Below, piece by piece: positions 57,829 to 64,000 of a DNA stretch of 64,000 nt. The notes below the pieces were generated by a model, which saw only the letters and a program-made list of their open reading frames with translations, was not told the DNA's origin and did not search any database. The stretch is taken from the NCBI RefSeq assembly GCF_001653235.2, contig NW_019154044.1:744001-808000 (forward strand), given 5' to 3'. This DNA is from Pochonia chlamydosporia 170. Lineage: Eukaryota; Ascomycota; Sordariomycetes; Hypocreales; Clavicipitaceae. The first letter of the stretch is position 1; each line of letters begins with the position of its first letter. The position numbers and the translations under genes were made by a program.

Positions 57829-58324
57829 GGTGCTAAAATAGAATAGTATTCTTATTTTGACGATGATGAATAACAGAAATGTGTTTTTGTCTCTTTCTTC
57901 AACGACCGGACACTACAGCCATCTTCCACAAGAGCTACGGCTTCAACTCTATTATACCCAACTCTCGCTCCATCCACCACGGTATCAAGAACCGTTACGC
58001 CGTTATCAGTGTCGGGACTCTCGCTGAGGGTCCGTGAATCCCAAGACATATGAGCCGGAATACGGACCGTATCCGTCCCCACTGTTAGTTGTCTCTACTC
58101 GTCTTCCGTGCCCACCAACCACTTCACGATTGGACAACATGTAAGCCACAGAAGCAGGATGGCAAGCAATGCATTAGATTTGGTCAATGAGGATATGGCT
58201 ATTTGAAAACGAGGGGCATTGGGTGACTTATTAAAGACTTTGGACATACCAATGGAGAACAACTTCGACATGCTACGTGGCGTGTCCGACAGTATTGTAT
58301 TCGGCGATAATCCTTACAGTGACA
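57829..58324. promoter_or_regulatory. shared divergent promoter, Rieske oxygenase / amine oxidase
   Basis: 496 bp between the two starts. It contains the nested CGG/CCG dyad at 58056-58075 described separately. No gene within. Confidence 0.6.
58056..58075. promoter_or_regulatory. nested CGG/CCG dyad, candidate Zn2Cys6 operator
   Basis: CGGAATACGGACCGTATCCG. The inner core ATACGG-A-CCGTAT is a perfect 6+1+6 palindrome, and an outer CGG/CCG pair makes four half-sites of the CGG triplet bound by Zn2Cys6 dimers; the left arm has one extra A. It lies in the promoter shared by the Rieske and oxidase genes, 228 bp from the Rieske ATG and 250 bp from the oxidase ATG. Binding by the neighbouring regulator is inference. 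Confidence 0.55.
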
Positions 58325-59684
58325 ATGATGTCCGATAACACACCTGCTAAATCACAATCCGTGGTAATTGTTGGTGCCGGAGTGTTTGGACTGTCAACAG
58401 CTTTGGAGCTGACAAAGCGAGGCTATACTAATATCACCGTGTTAGATCGCTATTTGCCCCCGGCGGTTGATGGCAGCAGTGTGGATATATCACGAATCAT
58501 CAGATTTGACTATGGCGATCCATTCTACAGCAAGCTAGCCAGAGAGGCAGTAGAAATATGGGCAGCGGAATACCCTGACCACTATCACCAAGTTGGGTTC
58601 GTCATGCTCAACGAGAAAGGCGGATTTGAGTACACGGCCAAGTCAAAGCAAGTCGATGAGCAGTTGGGCAAGACTATTGAAGAGTATGCAGATGCAACTC
58701 AGATGCGTTCAAGGCGCCCCGGTATCCCTGGCAAGCTTGAAGGGCTGAGTGCATACTACAACCCTAAAGGAGGATGGGCGGACGCTGCATCCAGCATCGC
58801 TCAACTGGCAGCTCGTTGCAGTGTTGCAGGTGTTTCCTTCGTCACTGGTCGACGAGGAACTGCCATTTCCCTTAATTACCAGAAAGCCAGGGTTGTGGGA
58901 GTGAATGTTCTTGAAGGGCCTCCGATACACGCTTCGCTTGTGATCTTGGCAACAGGAGCATGGACAAATCACCTCTTACAAGTCGGACATGCTAGCTCGG
59001 CATCAGCGCAGCCTGTTGGATTCATTCAGTTGACGGAAGAAGAAGCTGCACGTTTGAGAAACATGCCAGTTATGATCAACTCGAATAAGGGGGTATTTGC
59101 ATTTCCTCCAACGCCGAGGTCCAACATCCTCAAGGTTGCTCGTCATGGCTGGGGATATGCCACAAAAGTCAAGGTTGATGACGGCCACTCCCCAGCTCGG
59201 GTAATTTCATGTCCACAGCGAGACAGCAACAATGCTCGCAACTCTTACATGCCAGAAGATGCTCAAGAAGGGCTTCGTGATGGTTTGAGAGACCTGGTTC
59301 CCGAATTTGCTGAGCGACCGTGGTCTCGGCTGAGATTATGCTGGTATTCCGATACTCCGGAAGGAGACTTTGTTGCAGACAGACACCCTCAAATTCCAGG
59401 GCTATTTATTGCCACTGGTGGGTCGGGACAGTATGTCATTGTCAAGCTCAACTTCAATATTCGAAGAAACTCTTACTAACAGCATATTTAGTGGATTCAA
59501 GTTTCTCCCAGTTCTTGGGAAGTACATTGTAGACTGTTTAGAAAACAAGGCTCCAAAGGAACTGAGATGGAAGTGGAGATTTAGACTGCCCTCCGGAGCA
59601 GGCGATGTGGTCAAGGTTGGAGATGGGAGCCGTGGTGGACCGCCTCTTAGACTTTTAACTACAGTAGAACAAGCCAAACTATAG
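58325..59684 (+). CDS. FAD-dependent amine oxidase (sarcosine / fructosyl-amino-acid oxidase family)
   Basis: Exons 58325-59430 and 59492-59684, 432 aa. FAD motif VVIVGAGVFGLSTALEL (G17, G19, G22). C339 in RLRLCWYSDTPEGDF is at the place where monomeric sarcosine oxidase and fructosyl-amino-acid oxidases bind FAD covalently. The C-terminal GGSGHGFKFLPVLGKYI (rebuilt by splicing) is also conserved. The enzyme would oxidise a secondary amine, such as an N-methyl amino acid, giving an aldehyde, an amine and H2O2. A peroxisomal PTS1 is not seen (ends VEQAKL; AKL is a known PTS1 variant, so peroxisome is possible). A second ATG directly follows the first. Divergent from the Rieske gene. Confidence 0.9.
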
Positions 59685-60497
59685 ATTTATTGAAGATGGA
59701 CGGGCCATGGTGTTTGGTATTGGAGAGTTTCATTTTATTTATTCTACTAGTCAATAGTCCATACGGACGCACTACTTCATAACACAGCTGTGTCATCAAA
59801 ATTGGTTCAAGAGCTTACTGGCGGTGACCATCTGCATCCGTTAACTAAAATGATATAATCAAACTCCAATCTACACTCGAATCACGCATGCCACCAAAAA
59901 GTACAATGAAAAGTATCTCACTTCGGAAGGGTTGTCTCCCCTACTCAGTTCATGTGATAGTCGGGTGAGAACTTTGGGCCCTGACGACCGTTTCAAATCA
60001 TTAAATGTGTCAGTGGTGAGTATGCTAGTTGGCCTAACCAAAGACTCCATATCTGGGCAGGAACCTACTAGACTGTAAATTAAAGCACAAATGCCTGAAG
60101 TGGTCTGGTAGTGTGTCAGCCCGCCCAACTTATCACACATCCAACGGCGTCAATGCGTACTATTCTCGGCGCTTCAATGCTCACCTGACCCAGCAGAGAG
60201 TGGTCACCTGGGTATTCACCGCTCTGTGGCTGGGATTTTGTGTTTGACGTAGTGGTGGTAGTCATATCTCAATACGAGTCTGGACCAGAGTCGACAGGAT
60301 CCGGAACTTGGGTCCGGCCCGGACGGTCCGCCTCACTTCGACCAGCTCAGGATTCACGGGCCGTCGCCGACGTAAAGATAATGCAGGGCTATCTTATCTC
60401 AAGATACAATTGAGAATAACACAGCAAATGTATAGCAGCTTTCCATCACATCATACAAGATTTTATTTCTTTCACATGAATGTAGTACTTGCTCACC
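59685..60497. promoter_or_regulatory. intergenic, upstream of BVMO gene, CGG-rich
   Basis: No gene. A CGG/CCG-rich block at 60300-60330 contains CGGACGGTCCG (60320-60330), a near-palindrome that shares its centre with the dyad at 58056-58075. It lies about 170 bp before the monooxygenase ATG. Confidence 0.4.
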
Positions 60498-62650
60498 ATG
60501 GACAAAGCTGAGACTTCGTCAACACGACGCCTGAGATGCACTATTATCGGAGCAGGGTAAGTGGTCAAACTCATTCCTTGAATATATGGCTCTAATTACG
60601 GGTGCAGGGTTTCGGGCATTTTGATGGGTGAGTGGTCCTACGAGATTTTATTCCATCCACTTTCAGAATTGAACCTAACTATCTTAGCCTGCAAAATTCG
60701 GATGCATTTGGGGCCATTCGTAGACTTTCAGCTGTTGGAGAAAAACTGCGAGCTAGGTGGTACATGGGAAGAGAATCGTTATCCAGGTATTCAATACCAG
60801 TGTTTGAGACTTGACAGGCAAGCTGAGGTGCTGATTTCTCACAGGCTGCGCATGTGATGTGCCTAGTCACTGCTACCAGTTTTCTTTTGCGCCAAATCCT
60901 GACTGGTCTAGGCTGTTAGTTGCACCCCTTCATTTTAAGGTTACGCAAAGCTTACCGACGCATCAGATATGCATCCTCATTTGAAATTAAGAACTATTTG
61001 AAAGCAGTAGCCAAGCGGTTCAGCCTTGATGAGCACATCAGATATAGCTGCAAGGTAGTTTCGGCAAGCTGGTCTGAATCCACATCCAATTGGACGGTTA
61101 CAACAGATCATGGAGATACCATCGTATCTGAAATCCTCGTCAACGCCGGTGGCATCCTGAACAACCTGCAGATGCCAAAAATAGACGGTTTAGATACCTT
61201 CGCTGGTCCGATTCTTCACACCGCGGCCTGGGACTCATCTGTCGACCTCGAAGGCAAGACTGTTGCGATTATCGGATCTGGCGCGAGTTCTATTCAAGTA
61301 CTTCCACAGCTTCAAGTGAAATGCGAACACATCAATGTTTACATTCGTACGCCGTCTTGGATTTGCCCACCAGTCGTGGTACCTAACGCTGGGAATAATA
61401 ACCATACTTATCTAGAGGAAGAAAAAGAACTTTTTAGAAAGGACGAAAACAACTACATCACCTTGCGAAAAGAAATAGAATCTCAGTTTAATGGAATGTT
61501 TGGGGCGTTTTTCAAACTAAACCCAGAACAGCAGGATATGCGGAATCGTTTCGAGGCTCGGATGCGGTCCATCATAAAGGATGAGGAGCTACAGCGTCAT
61601 CTCATCCCTCCATTTGAGGCTGGATGTCGTCGAATAAACCCTGGAGAACAATTTCTAGTTTCTATTCAGGAGCCTAATGTTCAGCCTGTGTTTGACTCCA
61701 TCGAGAAGGTCACGCCCAGAGGAATTGTTGCAGGAGGCATTGAGTACCCTGCCGACGTTATCGTCGCTGCAACTGGATTCAACACAAGCTTCAGGCCGAG
61801 ATTCCCCATTATCGGCCGAAAAGGTATCAACTTACAAGACCTTTGGGGGAAAGATCCGATCTCGTACTGCGGAACAGGGGTATCTGGCTTTCCAAATTAT
61901 CTCATCTACTTGGGTCCAAATACACCAATTTCTAATGGTAGTCTGATGGGTAAGCAGCTTCTTTCTAAATTATGAGTGGTGTTGTCAGCTAATTATTGTC
62001 GTTTAGGACCACTAGAGGCAACTAGCGACTACTTCATTCGACTGCTTCAGAGAATGATCCGACATCGAGCCTTATCATTTGATGTCCTTCAAGGCGCACA
62101 AGACGACTTCGACAACCACACCAGAGAATTTATGAAAGGAATGGTGTGGACTGGCACTTGTCGCAGCTGGTGTAAGTAAATTTACTCAGTTGGTCAATGG
62201 GCATGTTACTTACAAGATTTAGTCAAACGACAAAATGACGGCAAAGTGACGGCATTATGGCCGGGCAGCTCATTGCACTATATGCAGTGCCTTGCCGAAG
62301 ACAGATGGGAGGATTATGAGTGGAGATACGACAAAGAGCGCTTCACCTACTGGAACAAGGGCTTTTCTTGGATCGAGAGACCCGAGATGGATCAAATAGG
62401 GTTGCAAGTGCAGGCATCAAAGGAAACCATGACCACGCTGCCAGCATCGACCTCAGATTTAGCCTACTATATCTGCAAGGCAACAAATCTCTCGAGATCA
62501 GAGATGGGGTTAAATGCAAAGAATAATACTGATATGTTTGGAGACGCCAAACCAACGCCAGACAATGAGCTGGAGGAGTATGACAATCTTCCAAGGGATA
62601 ATGATATTGCCGCATCTGCGGACCGGTTTTGTATCACAGTACCAGTTTAG
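60498..62650 (+). CDS. Baeyer-Villiger monooxygenase (type I, FAD-dependent)
   Basis: Seven exons: 60498-60556, 60608-60627, 60688-60786, 60845-60914, 60967-61949, 62007-62171, 62223-62650; 607 aa. FAD motif GAGVSG (residues 18-23, split by intron 1). The Baeyer-Villiger fingerprint FxGxxxHxxxW(P/D) is intact as FAGPILHTAAWD (F161, H167, W171, D172). NADPH motif IIGSGASSIQV. Exon 2 is only 20 nt. These enzymes turn ketones into esters or lactones with NADPH and O2, and are frequent in fungal secondary metabolism and steroid or cyclic-ketone breakdown. In this locus it could act on a carbonyl made by the amine oxidase, or serve a different substrate. Confidence 0.88.
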
Positions 62651-62941
62651 TCGAGGGCATATTTAGCTGTGAATACAAATATAAGAACATAAACCTTTCT
62701 GGCTCATATGATAACCACTAGCTATTCTCTTTTCAAAGCACATTGTTACCAATGATGACGGTGCTTGGTTGTAACCAGGTTGAGTGCTTTGTCATACCTC
62801 ATATCAGTATCAACTGAGGTTGTTATCCAAGGTAAAGGCAACAATCAGAACCATGAGTCTCTTTCATTCCACCATGCTGACTCCCTCACTGTAAAACTTG
62901 CATCCCCTGCTATGCAACGACTACAACTCTATGCTCGGGTC
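62651..62941. other. short intergenic region
   Basis: 291 bp between the 3' ends of the BVMO gene and the truncated subtilase; nothing recognised. Confidence 0.3.
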
Positions 62942-63514
62942 TTAGGCACCGATGCCATTCTGACCGAGCAAGTTCATCGTGTTTCTGGGAACCCCTGAAA
63001 TAACCCCATTCAGAGCAAGGCCCTGAAGAAATGTGCACATACTGCTCGCAGGCTTACCCAGGCTCAGGTAGTAGGCACCAATACCAGAAATGTGAGGAGC
63101 AGCCATGGACGTGCCGTTTTGCAAGAAGCAACCACCGCCAACTTTAGCAGACAACACACCAACGCCGGGACCATAAATGTCAACAAGGGGGCCAAAGTTA
63201 GAGAACCGGGCATGCGAGTCTGAATAGTCAGTGGCACCAACAGTACAAAGACTAGGCTCGGACGCAGGAGACCATCGGCTTGCATCAGTTGCATCGTTAC
63301 CAGCAGCAGCTACCACAAAGAAGGCTTCCTTAACCAACGCAGCGGCGGCATCGCTCACAGCCTGAGAGAATGGCCCTCTCAAGCTCATATTCACAACGAC
63401 TCCCTTAGGGCAACTTCGGGTAGCGGCATCTCTAAGGATGAAATCCAGACCGGCAATGATGTCAGAGTTGGGGCCAGTGCACGGAAGACCGGTGATAAGT
63501 ACGACGTGACTCAC
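62942..63514 (-). pseudogene. truncated subtilisin-like (S8, proteinase K type) peptidase
   Basis: Only the C-terminal two thirds of a proteinase-K-type domain can be read: PNSDIIAGLDFILRDA, the oxyanion Asn in VVAAAGNDATDASRWSPASE, and the catalytic Ser block NGTSMAAPHISGIGAYYL, ending NLLGQNGIGA. The Asp and His blocks, prodomain and signal peptide are missing; upstream of about 63540 there is a stop and no subtilase-like sequence in any frame. It does not begin at an ATG (first codons read GTG AGT, which is also a splice-donor pattern). Hence a 5'-truncated remnant, or much less likely a gene whose other exons lie beyond a long gap. Relatives in entomopathogenic Hypocreales (Pr1 group) digest cuticle or other protein. 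Confidence 0.7.
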
Positions 63515-64000
63515 CCCAGTCCATTTGTGGCCAAGAGAATATTATTGCAGTCCACTGATACTGGACACAGCATGTATTAGTCTAGGCTGCTTTACCATTG
63601 TAAGCTTATATCTAACACTGTCTCCCCTAGATATATCGTCTATCTGGGTCTGTTCAATACTATTTTTGAGAAAAGGTTGGGCTGTATCAAACAATTTTAG
63701 TCGAATCCAGTCAATTTGTGGTCTGGGACATTTCATTAGATCAGGGTCCCATGCAAAACGAGTAGGTACGGCTCAATTATTATTCCCAGTTCCTTATTTG
63801 TGTCTTGGCATGCATGCGAATCCTCGAATCCGAAATTAGTGGGCTTTGAGCAATCAACCACGTCTAAGAGGGGAGATTTCAACGGATATAACCAAGAAGA
63901 TTTTCTCTCTGCATCAGCGAAGCGTTTTCTTTTGTCATAGCAAATGACCTAGTGGTCGTTTTTGGTGTCAACCCCGGATTTTGGTGTGATTGGCACTAAC
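63515..64000. other. end of window, no gene seen
   Basis: 486 bp without recognisable coding sequence; it does not contain the missing N-terminal half of the subtilase. Confidence 0.4.

Overview
The window is filamentous-fungal (Pezizomycotina) DNA. Genes are split by short introns (about 41-141 nt) with GT...AG borders. Gene families include Zn2Cys6 regulators, an HsbA-type cell-wall protein, a GH71 alpha-1,3-glucanase, a GH75 chitosanase and a proteinase-K-like subtilase fragment. This mix fits a Sordariomycete, perhaps Hypocreales; that placement is inference. Exon structures below were worked out by hand from reading frame, splice signals and family conservation.

Layout. 1-2.9 kb: the 3' tail of an unknown gene, a BTB-type protein and little else. 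2.9-14.6 kb: a metabolic block made of a parallel beta-helix (GH141-like) protein divergent from a class III aminotransferase, then an AANAT-like acetyltransferase divergent from a Zn2Cys6 regulator, then an S58 (DmpA-type) aminopeptidase and an MFS transporter. 15.5-27 kb: an HsbA protein with a Gly-rich tail, a coiled-coil protein, a 4-kb gene-free stretch, a Rieske/AIF-like oxidoreductase and a GST. 27-39 kb: a secreted GH71 glucanase, a small Cys-rich secreted protein, an FMO-type monooxygenase, a RidA protein and a secreted GH75 chitosanase, with large gaps between them. 40.8-43.9 kb: a flavohaemoglobin (NO dioxygenase) and a nitronate monooxygenase transcribed divergently. 45.4-48.3 kb: a carboxymuconolactone-decarboxylase-like protein and a large FAD/NAD-binding protein. 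50.8-52.6 kb: a decayed zinc-finger gene broken by a short SINE-like insertion with a 10-bp target duplication, head to head with an RNase H gene. 53.8-62.7 kb: a compact catabolic-looking cluster (Zn2Cys6 regulator, Rieske oxygenase, covalent-flavin amine oxidase, Baeyer-Villiger monooxygenase). 62.9-63.5 kb: a truncated subtilase.

How genes may work together. In the 53.8-62.7 kb cluster the Rieske oxygenase and the amine oxidase share a 496-bp divergent promoter that contains a nested CGG/CCG dyad, the type of site bound by Zn2Cys6 proteins. The regulator gene lies 37 bp from the oxygenase's 3' end. Betaine- or N-methyl-amino-acid demethylation followed by ketone oxygenation is a reasonable hypothesis. 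In the 2.9-14.6 kb block, an aminopeptidase that may accept beta- or D-amino acids, an aminotransferase, an N-acetyltransferase, a regulator and a transporter suggest use or detoxification of an unusual amide or amine. The flavohaemoglobin/nitronate monooxygenase pair would couple nitronate oxidation (which releases nitrite) with NO removal.
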